Shown here: piece after piece, positions 17,196 through 25,443 of the stretch | Numbering within the stretch: the stretch's first letter is position 1 | How the letters are laid out: each line of letters starts with the position of its first letter | Notes under the pieces: generated by a model | Seen by the model: only the letters and a program-made list of their open reading frames with translations | What the model was told of the DNA's origin: nothing | Database searches by the model: none | Translations under genes and position numbers: made by a program | Origin: Chlorobiota bacterium | GTDB taxonomy: Bacteria > Bacteroidota > Ignavibacteria > Tepidaquicellales > OLB5 | Assembly: GCA_022616535.1 (NCBI GenBank) | Contig: JAKEEM010000003.1 | Coordinates: forward strand, 1 to 46,358 | Direction of reading: 5' to 3' | Length of the DNA: 46,358 bases

Positions 17196-18040
17196 TGCCC
17201 TTAACGGATACCAATTTTAATAAAAAAAACGCTGCTCAAAGAGAGCAGGAACTTGCAGAACTTTTAATGAAGGTAAAAAAAAAGGAAAATGTAATTAATA
17301 AAAAGTTAACCGTTGTAATTCTTGCAGCGGGACTAGGTAAACGCATGAAAAGCCCCAATAAGCCCAAAGTAATGTTTGAAGTCGGAGGCAGGCCAATGAT
17401 TGACTACGTGGTTGGGCTTGCCCTTAAAGTTAAGGCAGGCAGAGTGATTCCCATAGTAGGCAACCACAAAGAATTTGTTATTGATTTTCTGAACATGAAA
17501 TTTCCAAATAATGAAATTGAATATGCAGTTCAAGAAGAACAGCTTGGCACCGGTCACGCAGTAATGCAGACCGAAAATCTGCTGAGGGATTTTGACGGAG
17601 AGGTTTTAATATTATCGGGCGATGTTCCGCTTTTAAAATATGAAACTGTTCAAAAATTAATTGATGAACACTTTTCAAACAAAAATTATGCTACACTTTT
17701 AACAACCATGTTTAATAATCCGTCCGGTTACGGAAGGATAGTAAGAGATGAGAGGGGGAATTTTTTGAAAATTGCTGAAGATAAGGACGCAAGTGATGAG
17801 GAAAAGAAAATTAAAGAGATAAATCCCGCAATATATATTGTTAACTCAAATATCCTTTTTGATTCACTGAAGAAAATCACCCCCGGTAACAACCAAAAAG
17901 AATATTACCTCACCGATATCTTTCAATTGATACCCAAAGAAAAAGCCGGAACAGTTGTAACAAGTGATGAGCTTGAAGTAACGGGCATCAATTCTATTGA
18001 ACAGCTAATGGAAATAGAATCTAAGATTTCTGGAAATTAA
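17195..18040 (+). CDS. GlmU-like nucleotidyltransferase without acetyltransferase domain
   Basis: 281 residues. The core begins after a 40-residue charged N-terminal extension: VVILAAGLGKRMKSPNKPKVMFEVGGRPM is the nucleotidyltransferase signature, followed by EYAVQEEQLGTGHAVMQTENLL, ILSGDVPLL, NNPSGYGRIVRD and EINPAIYIVNS. These match the UDP-GlcNAc pyrophosphorylase half of GlmU, which makes UDP-N-acetylglucosamine. The left-handed beta-helix acetyltransferase half of GlmU is absent, so this is a single-function enzyme or acts on another sugar phosphate. Confidence 0.85.
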   Translation: MPLTDTNFNKKNAAQREQELAELLMKVKKKENVINKKLTVVILAAGLGKRMKSPNKPKVMFEVGGRPMIDYVVGLALKVKAGRVIPIVGNHKEFVIDFLNMKFPNNEIEYAVQEEQLGTGHAVMQTENLLRDFDGEVLILSGDVPLLKYETVQKLIDEHFSNKNYATLLTTMFNNPSGYGRIVRDERGNFLKIAEDKDASDEEKKIKEINPAIYIVNSNILFDSLKKITPGNNQKEYYLTDIFQLIPKEKAGTVVTSDELEVTGINSIEQLMEIESKISGN

Positions 18041-18056
18041 CTCCAAAAACTGATTT

Positions 18057-18962
18057 TTGCAAAAAAATCGAAATTTTAAGCAGTCATTTCCCGAAGATAA
18101 AATTGCTATTTCATTTTCCGCAGCTATAATCCTTATCCAAGTATATTATTACGTTACAGGATTTTTAAAGGAATTATCGCAGGTTTTAATCCCATTCAGT
18201 TCGATGGTAGTTATAATTCTTCTTATAAAATTTCAAAATAAATCAGACTTAAAAGCACTTAAATTTGCAAGAAGTTATATGCATATACCTCTTTACGGAA
18301 TAATTTTTACAGCATTTCAAAGTTTTGTTCACAAGCTTAACCCAAATGATTATGACTGGCTCTTGTTAAAATGGGATTTATATATTTTTGGTCTGGATAT
18401 AACAAGGTGGATGGAACAGTACATAAACGGTTGGTTAACGGAAATCCTTACTCTCTCATATTTTTCATATTACGTTTTACCTACTTTAACATTTGTAATG
18501 CTTTACTTTTCAAAAAAGAGTTCCTTTATAATTACAAGGAACTACCTGCTGGCAGTTGTTATCGGCTGGTATGGAGCATTTGTTTTTTATCTGTTGCTAC
18601 CTGCTGCGGGGCCCGACATAGCTTTCCCCCGGCATTACACTGTACCTATCATCGGACTTTCACCGCTAACGGATAACTATCTTCAAAACCTTTCCCAATA
18701 TTTAAAAGAATCATTTGTGCGTAATACATTCCCAAGCATGCATTTCGGAATAATTTTAATAACAAATTATTTTGCATTTAAGCATAAGAGAAATTACTTT
18801 TGGCTTTGCACTTTTCCGCTAGGGATAATGCTTGGTATAGCTACATTATATCTTAGACAGCACTATTTAATCGATTTAATTGCATCAATACCTATAGTAA
18901 CTGCCTGCATTTACATTTCCGCAAAAATCAACAATAAATATTCAAACAAAGCATTAAATTAA
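18057..18962 (+). CDS. Membrane PAP2-superfamily phosphatase
   Basis: 301 residues, about seven hydrophobic segments. The PAP2 motifs are present: FPSMHFG (residues about 225-231, catalytic His229 after Ser-Met) and TLYLRQHYLIDLIASI (Arg267, His269, Asp273). GPDIAFPRHYTVP lies before them. The layout resembles inositolphosphotransferase/Aur1-like PAP2 proteins. A role in lipid phosphate removal, such as undecaprenyl-pyrophosphate recycling, is possible. Start read as TTG at 18057. Last gene of the porX operon; it ends three bases before the convergent OsmC gene. Confidence 0.82.
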   Translation: MQKNRNFKQSFPEDKIAISFSAAIILIQVYYYVTGFLKELSQVLIPFSSMVVIILLIKFQNKSDLKALKFARSYMHIPLYGIIFTAFQSFVHKLNPNDYDWLLLKWDLYIFGLDITRWMEQYINGWLTEILTLSYFSYYVLPTLTFVMLYFSKKSSFIITRNYLLAVVIGWYGAFVFYLLLPAAGPDIAFPRHYTVPIIGLSPLTDNYLQNLSQYLKESFVRNTFPSMHFGIILITNYFAFKHKRNYFWLCTFPLGIMLGIATLYLRQHYLIDLIASIPIVTACIYISAKINNKYSNKALN

Positions 18963-18965
18963 TTT

Positions 18966-19415
18966 CTATGAATGTTCATGATGAACATGTTCTTCCATAT
19001 CCTGCCCGTCGGGAAAATGCAACCGCAGGTCAACATCGATATCGGGGTGAATACTTTTTGCAACGGGACAATGAACTGCTACCGCTTCAAGCTTTCCTCT
19101 TTGTGCAAGCGGGATACCCTCCGGAAAGACAATCTCGGCAACAAGTCGAGCTACTCGCCTGGGTTTATCCGTGCTCATATGTTTTTCAATACGGCATGAG
19201 GTACCATTCATATTAATACCGCGTTCTTCAGCGGCAATACTCATTGTAGTCAAGTAACAAACCCCAAGTGACGCTGCCAGCAAATCCGTGGGGGAAAAGC
19301 TCTCACCTTTTCCGTGATTATCCACCGGTGCGTCTGTTTCAATAACTACTCCGCTCGGCTTATGTACTGCATTGCAATGAAGCTCTCCGTTATATTTAAC
19401 ATTAATTTCAATCAT
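18966..19415 (-). CDS. OsmC family peroxiredoxin, copy 1
   Basis: 149 residues. Thiol peroxidase of the OsmC/Ohr superfamily that reduces organic hydroperoxides. The two catalytic cysteines are Cys53 in ASLGVCYLTTMSIAA and Cys116 in VAVHCPVAKSIHPDI. The C-terminus is His-rich (EEHVHHEHS), unusual, perhaps metal-binding. It lies downstream of nrfA on the same strand with a hairpin between them. Confidence 0.9.
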   Translation of the reverse strand: MIEINVKYNGELHCNAVHKPSGVVIETDAPVDNHGKGESFSPTDLLAASLGVCYLTTMSIAAEERGINMNGTSCRIEKHMSTDKPRRVARLVAEIVFPEGIPLAQRGKLEAVAVHCPVAKSIHPDIDVDLRLHFPDGQDMEEHVHHEHS

Positions 19416-19445
19416 TTTTTAATTCTCCTGATTTTAAAGTTTTAA

Positions 19446-19467
19446 GATGACTTTCTTTTTAGTCATC
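19446..19467 (-). terminator. Hairpin after nrfA
   Basis: GATGACT, 8-nt loop, AGTCATC, starting two bases after the nrfA stop. On the minus strand TTAAAACTTT follows, a poor U-tract. It probably gives partial termination before OsmC. Confidence 0.5.
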
Positions 19468-19468
19468 A

Positions 19469-20764
19469 TTATTTCATTGTTATGTTTCTCAACCATCGTT
19501 CTGCCTCAAGCTGCGATTGCCTGGCATAATCTATTGCATTGCTCAAAGTTTTTAATGTTTCCTGCGGTGAATGAAATCCCATTGAGTTTTCTGCTGCTAT
19601 AAAATCCCACCTGAGCTGGGCTCTTCTGTGAAGCTTTCTTGCGTTTGCAAGCTGCTCATCGTTAGCCCCGGCATCCTTAGCTTTCTTTATGGCATCTATA
19701 GCATCAAGTATTGCAAGTTCAGTCTTATACATTGTTTCGTATGTTCTGTCCTGGATAGCTTTAACTCTCGCTATTAATTCCTGCTCATTCCACTTATGGC
19801 AGGTTTGGCATGCATTATTAATATTCCTTAAAGGACTCTTTATCCAGTGATTTGTAACTTTAACCGAGCCCGCTCTTTCATAAGGCATGTGGCAGTCAAC
19901 GCAGCTTACCCCGCTCCGTGCGTGGATGCCAGTATTCCACGTTTCAAATTCAGGATGCTGCATTTTTATCATAGGCGCGCCGGAAGTTTCGTGATTCCAG
20001 TCAGTAAAGTTATACTCATCATAATATGCCTCAATACTGTCAACGTTAAACCCTTTGTCCCAAGGAAAAGTCAAATACTTTCCTTCGCCCTTGAAATAAT
20101 ACTCTACATGGCACTGCCCGCAGACATAACTTCTCATTTCCTGCCTTGAAGCTTTTGTAACGTCAATTCCCCGTCTTTGCATTGCTTCAATAAACGCGGG
20201 ACGTTTCACCCTAAGCTCCATTGTTTTCGGGTCATGACAGTCAAGACAACCAATGCTTTTGTCATAATGTGCGGCAACGTCTTTAAACATTGCCTTGTAA
20301 AAATTTTCCGGGCCCATTTTTTCGACATCCTCCAGAACCTGAGAACTTTTGCAGCTTATACATGTATTTGCAGTTTTTTCATTAACTCTCAAAGATTGTT
20401 TAACATCAGTAATAGCCCAGTAGTGCCCTCTTTCTTCTCTGTAATCCTTTGAAAAAGGGTAGCCTGCAAACAACCTTATTAAATTTGGATATTTTTCCAG
20501 CTTCTGGTAATTATCCGAACCACCATAGTAAGTAGGACCTTCGTTTGTTTCTGTTTTTTTGTACGAGTCATATTCAAAAGGAAAATTCTCACCCCATACC
20601 TTTGGGTCGGTTTCATAATCTCCAACCGGTTTAAAAACTGAAGGATATAAGTTCGCTTCCTGTTTCTTTTCAAATATGTTTACAAGCAGAAGGGTTAATG
20701 CAGCTGTTATAAAAGCGGTAACAAAAAAAATTAAGACGTATCTTTTTTTTATCGGGTTTGCCAT
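19469..20764 (-). CDS. nrfA: Cytochrome c nitrite reductase, catalytic subunit NrfA
   Basis: 431 residues. Periplasmic pentaheme enzyme that reduces nitrite to ammonium with six electrons. The special catalytic heme motif is CISCK at 135-139; four normal sites follow: CLDCH 173-177, CGQCH 215-219, CVDCH 288-292 and CQTCH 319-323. QCHVEYYF and KMQHPEFETWNTGIHARSGVSC carry the active-site Tyr and His, and Ca-site residues. The N-terminus (YVLIFFVTAFITAALTLLLV) is a signal anchor. It follows nrfH by 24 bases. Confers dissimilatory nitrite reduction to ammonium and nitrite/NO detoxification. Confidence 0.97.
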   Translation of the reverse strand: MANPIKKRYVLIFFVTAFITAALTLLLVNIFEKKQEANLYPSVFKPVGDYETDPKVWGENFPFEYDSYKKTETNEGPTYYGGSDNYQKLEKYPNLIRLFAGYPFSKDYREERGHYWAITDVKQSLRVNEKTANTCISCKSSQVLEDVEKMGPENFYKAMFKDVAAHYDKSIGCLDCHDPKTMELRVKRPAFIEAMQRRGIDVTKASRQEMRSYVCGQCHVEYYFKGEGKYLTFPWDKGFNVDSIEAYYDEYNFTDWNHETSGAPMIKMQHPEFETWNTGIHARSGVSCVDCHMPYERAGSVKVTNHWIKSPLRNINNACQTCHKWNEQELIARVKAIQDRTYETMYKTELAILDAIDAIKKAKDAGANDEQLANARKLHRRAQLRWDFIAAENSMGFHSPQETLKTLSNAIDYARQSQLEAERWLRNITMK

Positions 20765-20788
20765 TGAGTAAAAATAATATTTATAAAA

Positions 20789-21232
20789 TTATTTCAAATG
20801 CCCCGCACTTCTGTGGCAGGATGTGCACTGTATTTTTGTATTTTCCGTTTCGTGAAAAGTTATGTTTGATGTTACCATTTGATGGCAATAGCGGCAGTTT
20901 TCTTCAGTAATATTTCTGTTTCTGGTGTTTATTTGAATCGGTTCATGAAAATTATCTGATGTAAAAGCATAGCTGTGGTTCCAGCCGTTTAATCCTTTTG
21001 TAATCCATTTCCTTCCGAAGCTTCGGGGTGTATGGCAATCATTACAAACGGCGACCGAACGATGAGAGGACTTAGTCCATGAATAATATTGGTTATCCAT
21101 AATATGGCAGTTATTGCAGGCAGAAGGGTCATCAAGCAAATATGAATAGCCGCCGGCGTAAAAGAATGTTGCAGAGCCAATTCCTAAAACGATTCCCATG
21201 CAAACAGATAATATAAGGTAAAGTTTTGCCAT
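20789..21232 (-). CDS. nrfH: Cytochrome c nitrite reductase, membrane subunit NrfH
   Basis: 147 residues. NapC/NirT-type tetraheme quinol dehydrogenase that passes electrons from menaquinol to NrfA. One N-terminal membrane helix (residues about 4-25) anchors it. Four c-type heme sites: CNNCH 39-43, CNDCH 63-67, CRYCH 113-117, CTSCH 136-140. Directly upstream of nrfA on the same strand, the usual order. The porin-like gene upstream is separated by a terminator, so nrfHA has its own promoter in the 114-base gap. Confidence 0.96.
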   Translation of the reverse strand: MAKLYLILSVCMGIVLGIGSATFFYAGGYSYLLDDPSACNNCHIMDNQYYSWTKSSHRSVAVCNDCHTPRSFGRKWITKGLNGWNHSYAFTSDNFHEPIQINTRNRNITEENCRYCHQMVTSNITFHETENTKIQCTSCHRSAGHLK

Positions 21233-21294
21233 TTTCGGAGCTGATTTTCTGCAAATTTTATATTTTTTAGGAAAATATCAAGTGAAATAGAATA

Positions 21295-21318
21295 TAAAAA
21301 AAGGAGCCCTGGGCTCCT
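21295..21318 (-). terminator. Rho-independent terminator of the beta-barrel gene
   Basis: AGGAGCCC-t-GGGCTCCT, with TTTTTTTATATT following on the minus strand. It lies 29 bases after the stop of the gene ending at 21347. Confidence 0.88.
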
Positions 21319-21346
21319 ATTAAATAAGTTTTTAAAAAAATTTATT

Positions 21347-22408
21347 CTATTTATAAACAAAATAAAATGTCATCCTTGCAGATACATCGGCTTTCTTTTC
21401 AGAAAGACTTGAGGTTTTTACTGAATAGGAGTTAATCCAAATGTTCGGCATAAAATGAATGTTTTCGATTGGCATGTAATCAAGTCCAACCGAAATAAAA
21501 TTTTCTTTATATCCCAGTGTATCATTCTTTGAATCCGGGTCATAATAATCAAACCTTGCAAATGCATTTAATACAGGTTTATTTTTTTTAGCGTAAAGCG
21601 TTCCCCATACAAAAGTAGAAATGCCAAAGGGAACAATATCAATATCAGTCCCGCCTGCATTTTGCTGAGTCTGCTGAATGACTTCTGCACCAATTGTAAA
21701 TTTTTTGATTTGGTAAGAAGCAAATCCCCTCACGGTTGTTTTATTTTTATCACCTGAATTAGGTTCGTAGTCTCCGTATGCTTCAATCGAAAGTCCTGTA
21801 ACCGGCTTAGCAAAAAGCGTGCCGTAATATTTCTTGAATTTATTTAACTCCGGGCGCTGTCCCGAACCGTTTCCAATCATAAAAGCAAAACCGTAGTTGC
21901 CCCCTTTATCGAATTTTCCTCTTGTAGCTGCACCCAAATCACTTGCGTTTCCAAGTCCCCTCATATCAATTATTGTTTTTTCAACAGAGCGGTAATTCCA
22001 CGTTTTTTCGTTAAGCGCCCATGACCAGCTTGGAGTAGGAATCATTCCGATTGAAAGGCTCGCATTATCAAAAGCCTTCCATTCTACATATGCCGCTTTG
22101 ATGAAAACCCCTAATCTGGTACTTGTCAGAATTTTATCATTCCCTTCAAGCAAAAACTGTGCAGAAAATTTGTCCGAAAATATGTAATCATAACCAAGAT
22201 ATACTCTTCTCAGTTCAAATGCCTGAAATGATTTCGGATATGATGAATATTGATTAGAGCTCCCGGTAGAATCACCGCTGATTTTATAAAAATAGTCGCC
22301 AAAAACATTACCCCAAAGCTTGCCTCCGGTTTGAGCATAAGAAGAGGCGTTTAAAGCAAATGAAAGTAAGATTAAAATCTTTACAAAAAGCTTTGTATAT
22401 TTAGCCAT
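21347..22408 (-). CDS. Outer-membrane beta-barrel (porin-like) protein
   Basis: 353 residues. Signal peptide MAKYTKLFVKILILLSFALNASSYAQ. The rest shows many amphipathic strands: SFQAFELRRVYLGYDYIFSDKFSAQFLLEG, NASLSIGMIPTPSW, GNYGFAFMIGNGSG, VTGLSIEAYGDYEP, KKFTIGAEVIQQTQ, VLNAFARFDYYDPDS, and a last strand ADVSARMTFYFVYK ending in an aromatic-Val-Tyr pattern that fits barrel assembly. Probably a 16-18 strand porin. Next to nrfHA, it could admit nitrite or another anion, but that is inference. Confidence 0.8.
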   Translation of the reverse strand: MAKYTKLFVKILILLSFALNASSYAQTGGKLWGNVFGDYFYKISGDSTGSSNQYSSYPKSFQAFELRRVYLGYDYIFSDKFSAQFLLEGNDKILTSTRLGVFIKAAYVEWKAFDNASLSIGMIPTPSWSWALNEKTWNYRSVEKTIIDMRGLGNASDLGAATRGKFDKGGNYGFAFMIGNGSGQRPELNKFKKYYGTLFAKPVTGLSIEAYGDYEPNSGDKNKTTVRGFASYQIKKFTIGAEVIQQTQQNAGGTDIDIVPFGISTFVWGTLYAKKNKPVLNAFARFDYYDPDSKNDTLGYKENFISVGLDYMPIENIHFMPNIWINSYSVKTSSLSEKKADVSARMTFYFVYK

Positions 22409-22586
22409 ATATTAGTTTGATTATAAAAATATGTAAAATTAGCGTTAAGAAGTTAGATTTAGGTAAAAATTATATTAAGATTTTATTAAGAAATCATGTT
22501 GTATTTTGCTTGTTAAAATCAATATTTAACTTTAACATAACACAAAAAAATTGAATTAATAATAAATTAACACAATTTACAAAAAT

Positions 22587-23000
22587 TTAACTAATTTTAT
22601 TAAGATTATATGAAGAAGTAATTTTCGCAGATTTTTGAAGCATTGCGTGAACCCTGCAATATTTCTCTTCCGAGAGTTTTATTGCACGCTCAATAGTTGC
22701 CTCGTCCAAATCTTCCCCTACGAAATTATAGGTCAGTTTAATATTTGTAAAAACCTTTGGGTGAGTTTCCGCTTCTTCTGCTTTTAAATCCACCCAGAAT
22801 TTTTCCAGCTTCTTTCTTGCCTTGGTTATAATTAACACACAGTCCAGCATTGTGCAGCCTGCAAGTGATTGAAGAAGCAACTGGGCTTGAGAGGCCGCCT
22901 CGGCATTTTCACCTGAATCCATATCTACAATTTGATTGTTATCAGTATACCCTGTAAGTTTATTATTTTTAATCCACTTGATAGTAGCCGTTTTAGTCAT
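22587..23000 (-). CDS. OsmC family protein, copy 2
   Basis: 137 residues. OsmC-like fold with Cys49 in LLLQSLAGCTMLDCVLI and Cys115 in EEKYCRVHAMLQKSA, the two positions used as reactive thiols; Cys54 is extra. The sequence around Cys115 (YCRV in place of HCP) is the YhfA-like subgroup, of less certain peroxidase activity. It is the last gene of the sulfur/redox operon, starting nine bases after the CoA-transferase stop. Confidence 0.87.
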   Translation of the reverse strand: MTKTATIKWIKNNKLTGYTDNNQIVDMDSGENAEAASQAQLLLQSLAGCTMLDCVLIITKARKKLEKFWVDLKAEEAETHPKVFTNIKLTYNFVGEDLDEATIERAIKLSEEKYCRVHAMLQKSAKITSSYNLNKIS

Positions 23001-23009
23001 AAAATAGTG

Positions 23010-24362
23010 TTATATATATTTTTTCTCTTTAGCAAATCTTTCAAGCTCTTCCCTGAACTTCGGATGAGCAATGCTGATTAAAGCGTGAACTCTTTCCCTG
23101 ACATTCATACCGTGTAAATCAACAACGCCGTATTCGGTTACAACAAAGTAAACGTCTCCACGTGATGTCGTTACCCCCGCCCCCTCATCAAGATGTGGAA
23201 CAATTCTCGATAAGTTTTCGTCTTTTGCCGTTGATTGCAGAGCAATAATTGGCTTACCGCCCTTTGACCTTTTTGAACCCCTGATAAAATCCACCTGTCC
23301 GCCAAAACCGCTGTAAAAGCTGTATCCGATAGAATCAGCGCATACCTGACCTGTTAAATCTATCTGCAATGCGGAGTTTATTGCTACCATTTTGTCATTT
23401 CTTGCAATTGTGAACGGGTCGTTTACAAATTCAGTCGGTCTGATTTCAACAAGAGGATTATCATGTATGTATTCAAAAAGCTTATGAGTACCCAGCACGA
23501 AAGAGGTAACCATTTTCCCGGGCAGAAGTGTTTTTTTAGCACAGTTAATTACGCCGCTTTCAACAAGGGGAATCACACCATCGGAAAACATTTCAGTGTG
23601 AATTCCCAAATCTTTCCTGTCGCCGAGCAGCCCCAGCACTGCATCGGGAATAGCACCAATTCCCATTTGCAATGTCGAACCGTCTTCAACCAAATCGGCA
23701 ATATTTTTACCAATTTTAGCAAAAATTTCAACATCTTTAGGATTTTTACTTATATTACTTGTCGGAAGCTCCTGCAAATCCTGTTCACATTCAACAGCGT
23801 AATCAATATCTTCTATATGGATAAAGCTGTCACCGTGAACGCGGGGCATTTTGGGGTTAACCTGAGCAATAACATAATCAGCCACTTCTGCTGCGGTTCT
23901 TGTGCAGTCCACAGCAATACCCATACTGCAGAATCCGTGCGAATCCGGCGGTGAAACCTGAATTAAAACAACATCAACCTTATGCTTTGTATCATGTTTA
24001 ATCAGGCGAGGAATGTCAGACAAAAAAATCGGCATAAAATCCGCTTTCCCATGATTAACGTGCTTTCTGGTATTTGCACCAAGAAAAAAACCATTGTGCC
24101 TGAAATGACCTTCCATTTCGGGCTTCATATAAGGAGCATCACCAAAAACCATTAAATGGCATACCTCAACATTTTCAAGCTCATCTTTTCTTCTTGCCAT
24201 CGCATCAACCAAGCACTTTGGATATGCACAGCCGGAATGAATGTAAATTCTGTCTTCGGATTTTATGACTTTTACCGCTTCGTCAGGGGTTACGAACTTA
24301 CTGGGAAACTTCTGCCTTATAGCATTTGAACTTTCTTTATTTAACACTTTTTGTTCTCCCAT
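23010..24362 (-). CDS. Acetyl-CoA hydrolase/transferase family protein (4-hydroxybutyrate CoA-transferase-like)
   Basis: 450 residues, family I CoA-transferase. N-terminal half with IYIHSGCAYPKCLVDAMARR and VLIQVSPPDSHGFCSMGIAVDCT; the catalytic Glu257 lies in LGIHTEMFSDGVIPLVESG; the CoA-binding glycines follow in YSFYSGFGGQVDFIRGS and PHLDEGAGVTTSRGDVYFVVTEYG. It moves CoA between short organic acids, for example acetate, butyrate or 4-hydroxybutyrate. It lies in the same strand and order as the SQR/TusE/DsrE genes with a 99-base gap from dsrE, so it may have its own promoter. Confidence 0.9.
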   Translation of the reverse strand: MGEQKVLNKESSNAIRQKFPSKFVTPDEAVKVIKSEDRIYIHSGCAYPKCLVDAMARRKDELENVEVCHLMVFGDAPYMKPEMEGHFRHNGFFLGANTRKHVNHGKADFMPIFLSDIPRLIKHDTKHKVDVVLIQVSPPDSHGFCSMGIAVDCTRTAAEVADYVIAQVNPKMPRVHGDSFIHIEDIDYAVECEQDLQELPTSNISKNPKDVEIFAKIGKNIADLVEDGSTLQMGIGAIPDAVLGLLGDRKDLGIHTEMFSDGVIPLVESGVINCAKKTLLPGKMVTSFVLGTHKLFEYIHDNPLVEIRPTEFVNDPFTIARNDKMVAINSALQIDLTGQVCADSIGYSFYSGFGGQVDFIRGSKRSKGGKPIIALQSTAKDENLSRIVPHLDEGAGVTTSRGDVYFVVTEYGVVDLHGMNVRERVHALISIAHPKFREELERFAKEKKYI

Positions 24363-24461
24363 GAATTAAAAACTTATAATATTTCTCGGAATTTTCTTTC
24401 AATATCCTAAATCTTCTTTTCTTTTTCACCGTAATATAAACTTCTTATTTTAAAATTATTA

Positions 24462-24944
24462 TTAGGTAAAAATTATATTCGCTCCGGCGGATGTTTCATA
24501 AAATTCACCAACCGTTATTATATCATCAACTTCTTTGCAAAAGTCCTCTTTTTTAAGATGAAACATATCTACCGAAGCTTTGCATGCGTAAATATAGCAT
24601 CCTGCATCATGAATCATTTCTATAAATTCCCTGACTGGCGGAATATCCAGCTTCTCCATTTCTTTTTCCATCATATGTGTAGCCAGTGCTGAGATTCCCG
24701 GCAAAGCTCCCAAAACAGTCGGCATGTGCATAGCTGGATTACCTACTGTTGCAACTTTAAGATGGTCCATTTTTTTATTAATAATTGCCTCCATACCGAA
24801 AAACGTAAAAAACAAATTAGCTTCGATACCTTCCATCCTCGCACCGTTTGCCATTATTAAGCCCGGGTAAACCCCTTCCATTGAGCCTTTCGATATTATT
24901 ATAGAAACTTTCTTAATTGGCTCAAGTCCGTTATTTTCAAACAT
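24462..24944 (-). CDS. DsrE/DsrF/DrsH-like sulfur-relay protein
   Basis: 160 residues. Rossmann-like DsrE fold: KKVSIIISKGSMEGVYPGLIMANGARMEG and ANLFFTFFGMEAI, then DAGCYIYACKASVDMF with Cys116 and Cys121, and Cys136. Cys121 is at the place where DsrE-type proteins carry the persulfide. No membrane segments. A likely role is passing sulfane sulfur to the TusE/DsrC-like protein encoded 29 bases upstream. SD AAAGGA precedes the ATG. Confidence 0.87.
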   Translation of the reverse strand: MFENNGLEPIKKVSIIISKGSMEGVYPGLIMANGARMEGIEANLFFTFFGMEAIINKKMDHLKVATVGNPAMHMPTVLGALPGISALATHMMEKEMEKLDIPPVREFIEMIHDAGCYIYACKASVDMFHLKKEDFCKEVDDIITVGEFYETSAGANIIFT

Positions 24945-24973
24945 TTTAATTTTCCTTTCTTGCGAAAATTTCT

Positions 24974-25294
24974 TTAAATGCAGCCTTTCGGTTTAGGCAG
25001 TCCTGCAATTCTCGCCGCTTTTTTAGCAGGTCCCTTTGGAAAAAGAGCGTAAAGCTCCTTTGTGTCTACACCGCTTTCCTTGGTAAGCTTGCGTATCGAA
25101 GGCGAATCTTCTTTTTCAGCAAATACCTTTCTCATAAAATTTATAACCTGCCAGTGCTTTTGGGTTAACTCTTCAATTCCTTCTTCCTTGGCAATAGCTT
25201 TTGCAATCTCTTCATTCCAGTCTTCTAAATTTACTAAATTTCCGTCAGCATCGATCGCAAGCTCTTTTCCTAGTATTTCAATTGTTGCGTTCAT
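24974..25294 (-). CDS. TusE/DsrC/DsvC family sulfur carrier
   Basis: 106 residues. The fold is recognised from DGNLVNLEDWNEEIAKAIAKEEGIEELTQKHWQVINFMRKVF and the C-terminal arm KKAARIAGLPKPKGCI with penultimate Cys105. Real DsrC proteins have a second Cys ten residues earlier; here that position is Ala, as in TusE-type carriers. So it can take one persulfide but not form the DsrC trisulfide. SD GGAG nine bases before the ATG. It partners with the DsrE-like protein next to it. Confidence 0.9.
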   Translation of the reverse strand: MNATIEILGKELAIDADGNLVNLEDWNEEIAKAIAKEEGIEELTQKHWQVINFMRKVFAEKEDSPSIRKLTKESGVDTKELYALFPKGPAKKAARIAGLPKPKGCI

Positions 25295-25296
25295 AT

Positions 25297-25443
25297 TTAA
25301 TTCTCCATTAATTGTGGCTGAACCACATCTTCTTTTATTAATTCACAATTTTTGTCAAGTTTTTTCCCTATTAAAGACATATCAGGACCAATCGGGAGTT
25401 CCTTGCCTTTTAGAAGCAGATTCCAGTAAGTCCATTTAAACAT
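25297..25443 (-). CDS. C-terminal part of SQR-like flavoprotein in -1 frame
   Basis: 48 codons starting MFKWTYWNLLLKGKELPIGP. The ATG overlaps the upstream stop as TGATG. The sequence reads like the amphipathic C-terminal tail of sulfide:quinone-oxidoreductase-like proteins (NH.GK..F.W.YWN.LL.G....), which helps membrane binding, and the upstream protein stops in the middle of that motif at NHMGN. Joining the frames by -1 gives NHMGKLMFKWTYWNLLL. So it is either the 3' part of a broken gene, a frameshift product, or a coupled separate tail peptide. Confidence 0.68.
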   Translation of the reverse strand: MFKWTYWNLLLKGKELPIGPDMSLIGKKLDKNCELIKEDVVQPQLMEN

